Shown: positions 1 through 4,709, counted from the first letter of the stretch. The stretch is 5,012 nucleotides of DNA from Anaerolineae bacterium (GCA_025454565.1 JALOOE010000310.1:1-5012); one strand, 5' to 3'. Program-made: numbers and translations. The notes: a model not told the origin generated them from the sequence alone.

Positions 1-822
1 GAAACGGCTTTCTCGATCAGCGAGCGGCTGCAGGATCAAGGCTTCATCAATGACGCCAACCTGTTCCGTCTCTATATGCGCGTCAATGGCCTGGACAAGC
101 GACTGGCGGCGGGCGACTTCGATCTCGCGCCGAATATGACCATGAACACGATCGCCGAGCGCCTCCAGCGGCCGCGCATGCAAGAGATCGCCGTCACCTT
201 CCCGGAGGGGTTGCGCGCCGAAGAGATCGCCGATCAACTCAACGTCCAGGGTGTTATGGACGGCGAGGCGTTTCTCTCCGTCGTGCGCGGGGGCGCCGCG
301 TCGGCGCGCGCGCTGGGCGACTATCCGTTCGTCCCCGATGGAGCGACGACGCTCGAGGGCTATCTCTTCCCAGACACCTACCGTCTGCCGGCGCGCGCCG
401 CCCCTGCGGATCTGATCCAGCGCATGCTCGACAATTTCGGCCGTCGCGTGACCGCCAACATCGAGCAGACCGCCGCGCAGAAGGGCCGCAGCCTCGAGCA
501 GGTGATCAACATGGCGTCGATCGTCGAGCGTGAGGCGCGCCGCGCCGATGAGCGGCCGCTCATCGCCAGCGTCTATTGGAATCGCCTGAGCGGTGCGTGC
601 AGCAAAGACACCGGCGGCTCCTATCTCCAGGCTGATCCTACCGTCCAATATGCCGCGGGGCGTCCCGGCGAATGGTGGTGGAAGCCGCCGTCAGTCGAGG
701 CCTACGCAGGCGTGCAGTCGCCCTACAACACCTATCTGCGGTCCGGCCTGCCGCCGGCGCCCATCGCTAACCCCGGCCTCTCCGCCATCCAGGCGGCGGC
801 CAACCCGCGCTACCAGCAGTGA
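1..822 (+). CDS. mltG: Endolytic murein transglycosylase MltG, 5'-partial and with a short C-terminus
   Basis: MltG cleaves nascent peptidoglycan glycan strands inside the chain, leaving a 1,6-anhydro end, and acts at the outer face of the cytoplasmic membrane. The frame is open from base 1, so the start, membrane anchor and part of the LysM-like region lie upstream. Visible family landmarks are 'FPEGLRAEEIADQL', 'LEGYLFPDTY', the catalytic block 'INMASIVEREA' (its Glu codon at 526-528 matches the MltG catalytic glutamate), 'LQADPTVQYA' and 'SPYNTYLRSGLPPAPIANPG'. The protein ends at 'AANPRYQQ'. Family members normally continue with a YLYFV-like strand and an H-x-F...T..EH motif; neither is present, and no other frame downstream supplies it. 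The core is intact, so it may still be active. Identification is secure; the meaning of the short tail is inference. Confidence 0.93.
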   Translation, partial: ETAFSISERLQDQGFINDANLFRLYMRVNGLDKRLAAGDFDLAPNMTMNTIAERLQRPRMQEIAVTFPEGLRAEEIADQLNVQGVMDGEAFLSVVRGGAASARALGDYPFVPDGATTLEGYLFPDTYRLPARAAPADLIQRMLDNFGRRVTANIEQTAAQKGRSLEQVINMASIVEREARRADERPLIASVYWNRLSGACSKDTGGSYLQADPTVQYAAGRPGEWWWKPPSVEAYAGVQSPYNTYLRSGLPPAPIANPGLSAIQAAANPRYQQ

Positions 823-825
823 CGA

Positions 826-893
826 GTGAAGCGTGACGCGCGAGAATCGGGAGTGCCAATTGTGAAGCTCAGGTATCGCGCGTTACGTTTCAC
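826..893. repeat. Imperfect 17-bp inverted repeat between mltG and the lipoprotein gene
   Basis: The arm at 826-842 (starting GTGAAGCGTGACGCG) is complementary to the arm at 877-893 (ending CGCGTTACGTTTCAC) at 15 of 17 positions, with a 34-nt loop. The loop holds GGGAG (849-853) and the likely GTG start of the lipoprotein (862), so a folded mRNA would present the start region in the loop. Both arms are made of CGTGAMG-type heptamers, the complement of the GTTTCAC units that follow, so the symmetry may simply reflect two oppositely oriented repeat runs. Confidence 0.6.
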
Positions 894-1467
894 GCATCGC
901 GCATCGCGCATCACGTTTCACGTTTCACGTTTCACGTTGCTATCTGCCATCTGCCTTCTGCTATCCGCCTGCGCCATGCCCGGTGATGCGGCTCCGGTGA
1001 TCAAAATCGGCGTGATCGCGCCGTTCGAGGGGGCGGGGCGGCCGTTGGGTTATGCCGTCCTGCCGGGGATCAAAGCCGCGGTTGAGGAAGCGAATGCGAG
1101 CGGCGACCTGGACCGCTACCGGGTGCTGGTCGTCGCGTTCAATGACGATCTGGATGCGGCCACGGCCGCCGCGCAGGCGCAGGCCTTGGCGCTCGATGCG
1201 GATGTACTCGGCGTGGTGGGCGCATGGTCAGTGGAGACGGCCGCGGCTGCGCGGCCGATCCTGGCCGAAGCTGGCCTGCCGGCGCTCGTCACCGGTTGGT
1301 CGCCGGTCCCGCCGAACGGGCAGAAGTGGGACGACACCACCCTGGCCCAGGCTGCGACGCGCGTGCACAATGACGCTCACACGTTGCTGGACGCACTGGC
1401 CGCGGACATCCGGGCGCACGGCGAGCCTACGCGCGCCGGCGTGGCTGCCGCGCTGCGCAGCCGGTGA
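862..1467 (+). CDS. Truncated lipoprotein, type-1 periplasmic binding (LivJ-like) fold, probably degenerate
   Basis: GTG at 862 is chosen because GGGAG lies 8 nt upstream; an in-frame GTG at 826 has no ribosome site. The product is about 201 residues. A basic n-region and a hydrophobic stretch end in the lipobox L-S-A-C (Cys 37), so export and lipidation are predicted. The segment 'VIKIGVIAPFEGAGRPLGYAVLPGIKAAVEEAN' through 'VVGAWSVETAAAARPILAEAGLPALV' is lobe 1 of branched-chain amino-acid-type binding proteins. The text then jumps near residue 148 to 'THTLLDAL'-like sequence ('NDAHTLLDALAADIRAHGEPTRAGVAAALRSR') that resembles the C-terminal part of such proteins, and stops. Lobe 2 is essentially absent: the family is usually 350-400 residues. 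The stop lies 5 nt from the stop of the convergent membrane-protein gene. Ligand binding as in a normal receptor is unlikely. It could be a pseudogene or a reduced sensor protein; I favour a decaying gene. Confidence 0.7.
   Translation: MKLRYRALRFTHRASRITFHVSRFTLLSAICLLLSACAMPGDAAPVIKIGVIAPFEGAGRPLGYAVLPGIKAAVEEANASGDLDRYRVLVVAFNDDLDAATAAAQAQALALDADVLGVVGAWSVETAAAARPILAEAGLPALVTGWSPVPPNGQKWDDTTLAQAATRVHNDAHTLLDALAADIRAHGEPTRAGVAAALRSR
880..969 (+). repeat. Heptanucleotide repeat array coding for the lipoprotein signal peptide
   Basis: The sequence reads in 7-nt steps: GCGTTAC, GTTTCAC, GCATCGC twice, GCATCAC, GTTTCAC three times (915-935), a 6-nt unit GTTGCT, then ATCTGCC twice (942-955), TTCTGCT and ATCCGCC (963-969). 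Thirteen units run with only one 1-nt slip. The array lies wholly inside the coding frame: the GTTTCAC part gives the basic 'RFTHRASRITFHVSRFT' stretch and the ATCTGCC part gives the hydrophobic 'LLSAICLLLSA' core just before the lipobox Cys. Heptamer arrays like this are typically intergenic, so their use here as coding sequence is notable. Confidence 0.85.
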
Positions 1468-1472
1468 TCGGT

Positions 1473-1751
1473 TCATCTGGTGACAACAAGCGTCATCATG
1501 AAAACCAGATAGGTGAGCGCCGCCAGCAAGGCGACGAACTGTGCCGTGTTGGTTCCACCGAGGATGTCGAAGCCGGCGATGAAGGCCGCTGCCGCGAGGC
1601 AGAGCCAGACGAGCGCATGGCCCCAGCGGAGGATGAAACGCGGCAGGCTGTTCGCCCCAACGCGCTTGTTGTTGGGCCAGACGAAGACCCAGATCGCCGC
1701 CACGACCAAACAGGCGATGCCCCAAACGGTGAATGGGATGCCCAACATCAC
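1473..1751 (-). CDS. Small three-helix membrane protein, function unknown
   Basis: The protein has 92 residues (start GTG 1751, or ATG one codon later). Three hydrophobic segments are visible: about residues 4-25 ('GIPFTVWGIACLVVAAIWVF'), 44-63 ('GHALVWLCLAAAAFIAG') and 70-90 ('FVALLAALTYLVFMMTLVV'). A short basic loop 'NNKRVGANSLPRFILRW' joins the first two. The ribosome site AAGGAGG (1759-1765) is near-perfect and 7 nt before the GTG. I recognise no catalytic motif or named family. It lies 81 nt downstream of the four-cysteine protein gene on the same strand and may share its transcript. Its stop faces that of the truncated lipoprotein gene, 5 nt away. The start signal and clean helix pattern make it very likely to be real. 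Confidence 0.75.
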   Translation of the reverse strand: MMLGIPFTVWGIACLVVAAIWVFVWPNNKRVGANSLPRFILRWGHALVWLCLAAAAFIAGFDILGGTNTAQFVALLAALTYLVFMMTLVVTR

Positions 1752-1753
1752 AA

Positions 1754-1774
1754 CCGCACCTCCTTCGGGTGCGG
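1754..1774 (-). promoter_or_regulatory. Ribosome-site hairpin before the 92-residue membrane protein
   Basis: The arms CCGCACC (1754-1760) and GGTGCGG (1768-1774) are perfectly complementary over 7 bp with a 7-nt loop. On the minus-strand mRNA the Shine-Dalgarno AAGGAGG (1759-1765) has its first five bases in the loop and its last two in the stem, seven bases before the start codon. The hairpin could partly hide the site or display it in the loop. That it is regulatory is inference. Confidence 0.5.
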
Positions 1775-1779
1775 GCGCC

Positions 1780-1838
1780 GAGCCTGTCGAAGCGCTGCCA
1801 CCAAGCGCTGCGCAACCCGCCTTTCGGCAAGCTCAGGG
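1780..1838. repeat. REP-like dispersed repeat element with imperfect inverted arms
   Basis: The arm GAGCCTGTCGAAG (1780-1792) pairs with TTTCGGCAAGCTC (1822-1834) at 10 of 13 positions. Between them AAGCGCTGC occurs twice (1790-1798 and 1803-1811). The 'CCTGTCGAAG ... CTTCGgCAAGCTCAGGG' pattern is a common dispersed intergenic palindrome in high-G+C genomes; its spurious translations carry tell-tale peptides such as 'EPVEAL' and 'FRQAQG', both of which occur here on the plus strand. The right arm overlaps the last codons and stop of the four-cysteine gene. Confidence 0.55.
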
Positions 1839-2159
1839 CTCGTTTGAGTTGAGATATTCAGCGGCCTGCTCGTCTGTCAGGCGCGTCAGATATTCCTCGT
1901 CCTCGCTGCCGTTGACCAAGTACTCATAGTCGCTTCTGTACAGGTAGTATGTGCCGCATTCAGGGCAGCGCCGGAGCTGCAGCTTGCGGCTGCTGTACGG
2001 TCGATAGTCATTCACCACCTTGAGACGGCCTACCGCCGCCGGCAGGTGGGTGTTGTGTTCCTCCCAGCCGAATTTCTGCGCGGCGCGCGCCTGGTCTGCG
2101 AGAGTGGGACAGATCGTGCACGGCGGTAGTCGATCAGGCATATTTGTAGTGTGAGGCAT
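1833..2159 (-). CDS. Four-cysteine, zinc-ribbon-like small protein, function unknown
   Basis: The protein has 108 residues. It carries two CxxC pairs, C14-T-I-C17 and C65-P-E-C68, the second followed by an aromatic acidic block 'GTYYLYRSDYEYLVNGSEDEEYLTRL'. This spacing suggests one structural zinc site built from two knuckles, so a soluble zinc-ribbon-like fold. I cannot name the family or a partner. The start at 2159 is preceded by GGGGAAAA about 4 nt upstream; the next ATG (residue 7) has no ribosome site. The final residues (N-E-P) and the stop codon come from the REP-like repeat, so the natural C-terminus may have been replaced. The membrane protein gene follows 81 nt downstream on the same strand. 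Confidence 0.72.
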   Translation of the reverse strand: MPHTTNMPDRLPPCTICPTLADQARAAQKFGWEEHNTHLPAAVGRLKVVNDYRPYSSRKLQLRRCPECGTYYLYRSDYEYLVNGSEDEEYLTRLTDEQAAEYLNSNEP

Positions 2160-2275
2160 CGGTTTTCCCCATCGACCTCTCAGGTTTCAAACCCGCCTGC
2201 GGGCAGGAATTCCAAGTGATCTGTTTCAGGCTCAGACAGAGAATTGCATCTCTTGTCAGGCTTGGTGCCAGCCTC

Positions 2276-2314
2276 TCACCGGATCACCCGATGGATCACC
2301 GGCGGCGCAGCGAC
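2276..2314 (-). pseudogene. Displaced 3' end of the pyrimidine-nucleoside phosphorylase gene
   Basis: Read on the minus strand this fragment encodes V-A-A-P-P-V-I-H-R-V-I-R-stop. The first nine residues are identical to residues 425-433 of the intact phosphorylase gene (numbered from its 4528 start), which then continues I-L-R-T-A-G and on for eleven more residues. The fragment's short ending 'PPVIHRVIR' fits the usual end of the family and would make the phosphorylase 436 residues, close to the roughly 433 residues typical of pyrimidine-nucleoside phosphorylases. It has no start or upstream coding sequence of its own. Confidence 0.7.
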
Positions 2315-2316
2315 CG
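2288..2316. repeat. 29-bp direct repeat, left copy
   Basis: This copy matches 3230-3258 at 28 of 29 positions in the same orientation; the one difference is A2309 versus G3251, a silent change in an alanine codon. Copies are offset by 942 bp. It bounds the proposed inserted segment on the left. Confidence 0.9.
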
Positions 2317-2350
2317 ACGAACACCCATGAGTGAACGACCAGCCTAATAC

Positions 2351-3160
2351 TTACCTGGCGGTCAGCACAAGATCGTCAAACGCCACCTTCTGCTTGTCCT
2401 GCACCATGACGCCGATGGCCCATTTGTCGCGAATGATCGCGTTGGTGATCTCTCCGATGCGCCTGTCATTGACGTAATACGAGATCTTGTCGCCCCGGAC
2501 CTCGATCTTCAGCTTATTGAACGAGACGCCATCCCCTTCGCGCGCTGCCTTGGGCTTCCAGCCGATCGGATCGGGTACGCCCTCGCCCGCGCCGCCCTTG
2601 TTGAGGCCGACCACCGCCTGTCCATTGCCGCTCGCCCCGAACGTATAATAGGTCTCCGCATCGCTCCCCAGCACCAGTCCATACCTGTGATTATTGACGC
2701 CAGATTTCCAGATGGCCGACAGCTCGAGGTCGAAGTTCTCCGGTCGCTGGAATGTCATCGGCATGACTTCCCGCGCATTTTTTGGGACTTTGGGCTCGAT
2801 GACGTACTCACCGTCTTCAAGATAGGCGTCGTAGTCGCTGCCGGGCTTCCAGATCGCCCAGCCGTTCGCGTTGTCCCCAAAAGATTCCTTGAAAAGGACC
2901 TTGCCGGCCGCAGTCGTCGGTTCCGAGGCTTTGGGTGATGGCGTTGCGGCTGGCGCGCGCGCCGGTTCGATAGCGGTCGACGTTGGCTCCGGGGGCTTGG
3001 GCGATGGTGTTGCGACCGATGCGCGTGTCGGCTCAACCGTGGGGGGCGGTGGCGCCGGGAAGAATTTGTCCCAATTCGACAAGATGGCTGTTGCCAGGAC
3101 TCCAACCAGGCCGAGCACAGCGACAATGATCTGCACCCTATGACTGCTGCCGTTCTCCAT
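2351..3160 (-). CDS. Membrane-anchored protein with Pro-rich stalk and concanavalin-like beta-sandwich domain
   Basis: The protein has 269 residues. Residues 9-29 ('VQIIVAVLGLVGVLATAILSN') form a single N-terminal membrane segment with no lipobox, so the rest should lie outside the membrane. Residues 35-86 are a Pro/Thr/Ala linker built of two 22-residue repeats. From about residue 88 ('VLFKESFGDNANGW') to the end is a beta-strand-rich domain; 'FNKLKIEVRGDKISYYVNDRRIGEI' and the closing 'VAFDDLVLTAR' resemble LamG / DUF1080-type concanavalin-like folds, often carbohydrate-associated. No catalytic residues can be assigned. The ATG at 3160 has GGAG (3168-3171) 7 nt upstream and begins 15 nt after the phosphorylase stop, so translational coupling is likely. 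The direct repeat copies on both sides suggest the gene arrived by insertion. The fold call is moderate; ligand and role are unknown. Confidence 0.72.
   Translation of the reverse strand: MENGSSHRVQIIVAVLGLVGVLATAILSNWDKFFPAPPPPTVEPTRASVATPSPKPPEPTSTAIEPARAPAATPSPKASEPTTAAGKVLFKESFGDNANGWAIWKPGSDYDAYLEDGEYVIEPKVPKNAREVMPMTFQRPENFDLELSAIWKSGVNNHRYGLVLGSDAETYYTFGASGNGQAVVGLNKGGAGEGVPDPIGWKPKAAREGDGVSFNKLKIEVRGDKISYYVNDRRIGEITNAIIRDKWAIGVMVQDKQKVAFDDLVLTAR
2903..3034 (-). repeat. Two tandem 66-bp units coding for the Pro-rich stalk
   Basis: The units 2969-3034 and 2903-2968 encode 'EPTRASVATPSPKPPEPT' plus four residues and 'EPARAPAATPSPKASEPT' plus four residues, two 22-residue repeats sharing the EP.RA..ATPSPK..EPT pattern. 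The copies have diverged, chiefly at third positions and in the Thr/Ala residues, so the duplication is not recent. A repeat of this type can vary the distance of the outer domain from the membrane. Confidence 0.75.
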
Positions 3161-3175
3161 GTCATGTCTCCGATA

Positions 3176-4528
3176 TCAACCAGGCGTCAGGCTTTTTCCG
3201 GGGGATGACATCCCCGCCGTCCGAAGGATCCGATGGATCACCGGCGGCGCGGCGACCGGGGCATTGGAGAAGCTGTACGCCTGGGCCAGCCTTGCCAGTG
3301 CAGCCGCCAACCCCTCCGACGTGCGGGCATGCACCCAAAGCAATGGCTCACCGGCCTCGACGCGACTGCCGACCTTGCTCCGCTCCGCCAGCACCACGCC
3401 CACGGCAGGATCGACCGGGTCACCCTTCTTCGCCCGGCCGCCGCCCAACTCCACTACCGTGTAGCCTACCTCGCGCGCGTCCAGGCGTGCGAGATAGCCC
3501 GATACAGGCGCAGTCAGCGATTCGATCAACGGCGCGCGAGGCAGGCGAGCCTGCTCGTCGATGGCGGGCAGCTCGCCGCCCTGGGCGGCCACGAACTGCC
3601 GGAACTTGCGCCACGCGGAGCCATCGGCCAACGTCTTGGTCGCCCTCATCCGGCCGTCCTCCGGCGTGGCGGCCGCTCCGGCGATCAAGAGCATCTCACT
3701 CGCCACTTCGACGCAGTGCTCTCGGAAGTCGGCGGGCCCACGCCCGTGAAGCACCTCAATCGCCTCGATCACCTCCAGGCTGTTGCCCACTGCCAGGCCG
3801 AGCGGCTGGCTCATATCGCCGATCAGCGCGGTGACCATGCGGCCGAGCCGGCCGCCGATCTGTGCCATCAGCTCCGCCAGCCTGACCGCCTCTTCGACCG
3901 TCTCCATGAATGCGCCGTGCCCGGCCTTGACGTCCAGCACGATCGCGTCGGCGCCGGCTGCGATCTTCTTTGACATGATCGAGCTGGCGATCAGCGGCAG
4001 GGAAGGCACCGTGCCCGTGACATCGCGCAGCGCGTAGAGTTTGCCATCGGCCGGGGCCAATTCCTGCGTTTGCCCGGCCACCACCACGCCGACCTCGCCA
4101 AGCTGGCGCTTGAACTGTTCGAGGGTCAAGTTGACGTTGAAGCCGGGGATCGACTCCAGCTTGTCGAGCGTGCCGCCGGAGAAAGACAGCCCTCGCCCCG
4201 ACATCTTGCCGACCGGCACACCCAGACTGGCGACCATCGGCCCGACGACCAGCGTGGTTTTATCGCCGACGCCGCCGGAGGAGTGCTTGTCCACGATGAA
4301 GGGCGCGACATCGTGCAGATCGAGCGTCGCGCCGGAAAACGCCATCGCCTCGGTCAGGCCGGCGGTCTCCTGCGGGGTCATGCCCTGAAAGTAGATCGCC
4401 ATGCAGAGCGCTGCGGCCTGATAATCGGGCACGTCGCCGGAGACGTAGCCCTTGATGAAGAACTCGATTTCGGCGCGAGCCAATTCGCCGCCGTCGCGTT
4501 TTCGGGTGATGATATCGACGATACGCAT
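3176..4528 (-). CDS. pdp: Pyrimidine-nucleoside (thymidine) phosphorylase with altered C-terminal tail
   Basis: This cytosolic salvage enzyme splits thymidine, deoxyuridine or uridine with phosphate into base and (deoxy)ribose-1-phosphate. ATG 4528 is chosen because GGAGG (4535-4539) is 6 nt upstream; the longer GTG frame from 4558 runs through tandem repeats. Residues 1-65 are the helical domain ('MRIVDIITRKRDGGE'), 81-92 the phosphate loop 'KHSSGGVGDKTT', 110-125 the family signature 'SGRGLSFSGGTLDKLE' (Ser where Thr/Ala is usual), and about 335-405 the PYNP C-terminal domain. Base-contacting residues known from E. coli DeoA (His85, Arg171, Ser186, Lys190) match His82, Arg168, Ser183 and Lys187. 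The 450-residue product exceeds the usual 433-436 because 14 residues (T-A-G ... T-P-G) follow the point where the native end should be. Overall similarity and length favour the broad-specificity Gram-positive-type enzyme; deoA is the alternative name. Confidence 0.95.
   Translation of the reverse strand: MRIVDIITRKRDGGELARAEIEFFIKGYVSGDVPDYQAAALCMAIYFQGMTPQETAGLTEAMAFSGATLDLHDVAPFIVDKHSSGGVGDKTTLVVGPMVASLGVPVGKMSGRGLSFSGGTLDKLESIPGFNVNLTLEQFKRQLGEVGVVVAGQTQELAPADGKLYALRDVTGTVPSLPLIASSIMSKKIAAGADAIVLDVKAGHGAFMETVEEAVRLAELMAQIGGRLGRMVTALIGDMSQPLGLAVGNSLEVIEAIEVLHGRGPADFREHCVEVASEMLLIAGAAATPEDGRMRATKTLADGSAWRKFRQFVAAQGGELPAIDEQARLPRAPLIESLTAPVSGYLARLDAREVGYTVVELGGGRAKKGDPVDPAVGVVLAERSKVGSRVEAGEPLLWVHARTSEGLAAALARLAQAYSFSNAPVAAPPVIHRILRTAGMSSPGKSLTPG
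3201..3215. repeat. Perfect palindrome GGGGATG-A-CATCCCC
   Basis: Seven-base arms flank a single central base, within the extra C-terminal codons of the phosphorylase and just inside the right boundary of the proposed insertion. No U-tract follows on either strand, so it is a poor terminator. It may be a repeat-element remnant or part of the insertion boundary. Confidence 0.6.
3230..3258. repeat. 29-bp direct repeat, right copy, inside the phosphorylase 3' end
   Basis: This is the right-hand partner of the copy at 2288-2316, differing at one base. It encodes residues V-A-A-P-P-V-I-H-R of the phosphorylase in the same frame as the displaced tail. Confidence 0.9.
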
Positions 4529-4542
4529 CAGATTCCTCCACT

Positions 4543-4590
4543 GCCTCGCAGCGGCCACCGCCTCGCAGCGGCAACCGCCTCAGCGGCTAC
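4543..4590 (-). repeat. Tandem 17-bp repeats in the phosphorylase 5' leader
   Basis: The copies are 4543-4559 (GCCTCGCAGCGGCCACC), 4560-4576 (one base different) and a shortened third copy at 4577-4590. In the minus-strand mRNA each copy can fold: the one nearest the gene gives CCGCTGC-GAG-GCAGTGG, a 7-bp stem with one G-U pair, whose last two bases overlap the GGAGG ribosome site at 4535-4539. The second copy gives a similar stem and the third a 4-bp one. The leader could modulate translation of the phosphorylase, and copy number could vary by slippage; both are inference. Confidence 0.75.
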
Positions 4591-4630
4591 TGCTTGCAGA
4601 GGGTAAGTTGTACACAGCAAATTCGACACG

Positions 4631-4659
4631 AGTATAACACAACACAGAGCAGCGCGAAA
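4631..4659 (-). promoter_or_regulatory. Probable promoter of the phosphorylase transcript
   Basis: On the minus strand TATACT (4631-4636) is preceded by TGT (4637-4639), giving an extended -10 of the form TGnTATACT. The best -35 at 17-bp spacing is TTTCGC (4654-4659), a poor match. Transcription would start near 4624, leaving a leader of about 95 nt that contains the tandem repeats. Confidence 0.5.
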
Positions 4660-4679
4660 GCTTGGCGGGTTTCTCTATT

Positions 4680-4709
4680 TTGACGCCGGCCATTTTCCTG
4701 TGCTATACT
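4680..4709 (+). promoter_or_regulatory. Strong housekeeping sigma promoter for the T-box transcript
   Basis: The -35 TTGACG (4680-4685) and -10 TATACT (4704-4709) are separated by 18 bp, and TGC directly before the -10 makes it an extended -10. Transcription should start around 4716, immediately before the T-box stem I. It diverges from the phosphorylase promoter, with the two -10 boxes about 70 bp apart. Confidence 0.85.

Larger units (their letters stand above)
2160..2350. other. Intergenic spacer holding a displaced gene end
   Basis: No complete gene is visible. The spacer separates the stop of the 269-residue surface protein from the start of the four-cysteine gene. It contains the displaced phosphorylase tail (2276-2314), the left copy of the 29-bp direct repeat (2288-2316) and a small overlapping palindrome at 2192-2207 (CCCGCCTGCGGGCAGG). 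I see no convincing promoter for the four-cysteine gene and no U-tracted terminator. Confidence 0.6.
2317..3229. other. Putative inserted segment carrying the surface-protein gene
   Basis: The segment lies between the two direct repeat copies and contains the 269-residue protein gene, its ribosome site, and the palindrome at 3201-3215. Removing it together with one repeat copy rejoins the phosphorylase reading frame to its family-like ending. No transposase or integrase gene and no clear terminal inverted repeats are present, so the mechanism is unknown: a non-autonomous element, site-specific insertion, or duplication during illegitimate recombination are all possible. Confidence 0.5.

Noticed and set aside
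826..861. Upstream GTG start for the lipoprotein giving 12 extra residues
   Set aside because: There is no ribosome site before 826, and the longer n-region would be atypical; GTG 862 has GGGAG at 8 nt.
880..969. CRISPR array
   Set aside because: The units are 7 nt with no spacers; it is a simple heptamer repeat.
1228..1830. 200-codon open frame on the minus strand across the binding-protein gene and the small membrane protein
   Set aside because: It is Arg-rich low-complexity sequence in a shifted frame, it overlaps two better-supported genes and has no plausible fold.
1464..1929. Plus-strand open frames over the membrane-protein gene, ending in 'FRQAQG' peptides
   Set aside because: The 'EPVEAL' and 'FRQAQG' strings are spurious translations of the dispersed repeat; the minus-strand gene has the ribosome site and helices.
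2317..3229. Complete insertion sequence
   Set aside because: There is no transposase or integrase and no convincing terminal inverted repeats; only the flanking direct repeat supports insertion.
3233..3973. Long plus-strand open frames inside the phosphorylase (also 3205-3834 and 4070-4606)
   Set aside because: These are antisense shadows of a strongly conserved gene in G+C-rich DNA; composition is rich in Arg, Pro and His without motifs.
4529..4558. Ten-residue N-terminal extension of the phosphorylase from GTG 4558
   Set aside because: It is encoded by the tandem repeats and ribosome site; ATG 4528 gives the family-typical 'MRIVDIITRKRDGGE' start with GGAGG at 6 nt.
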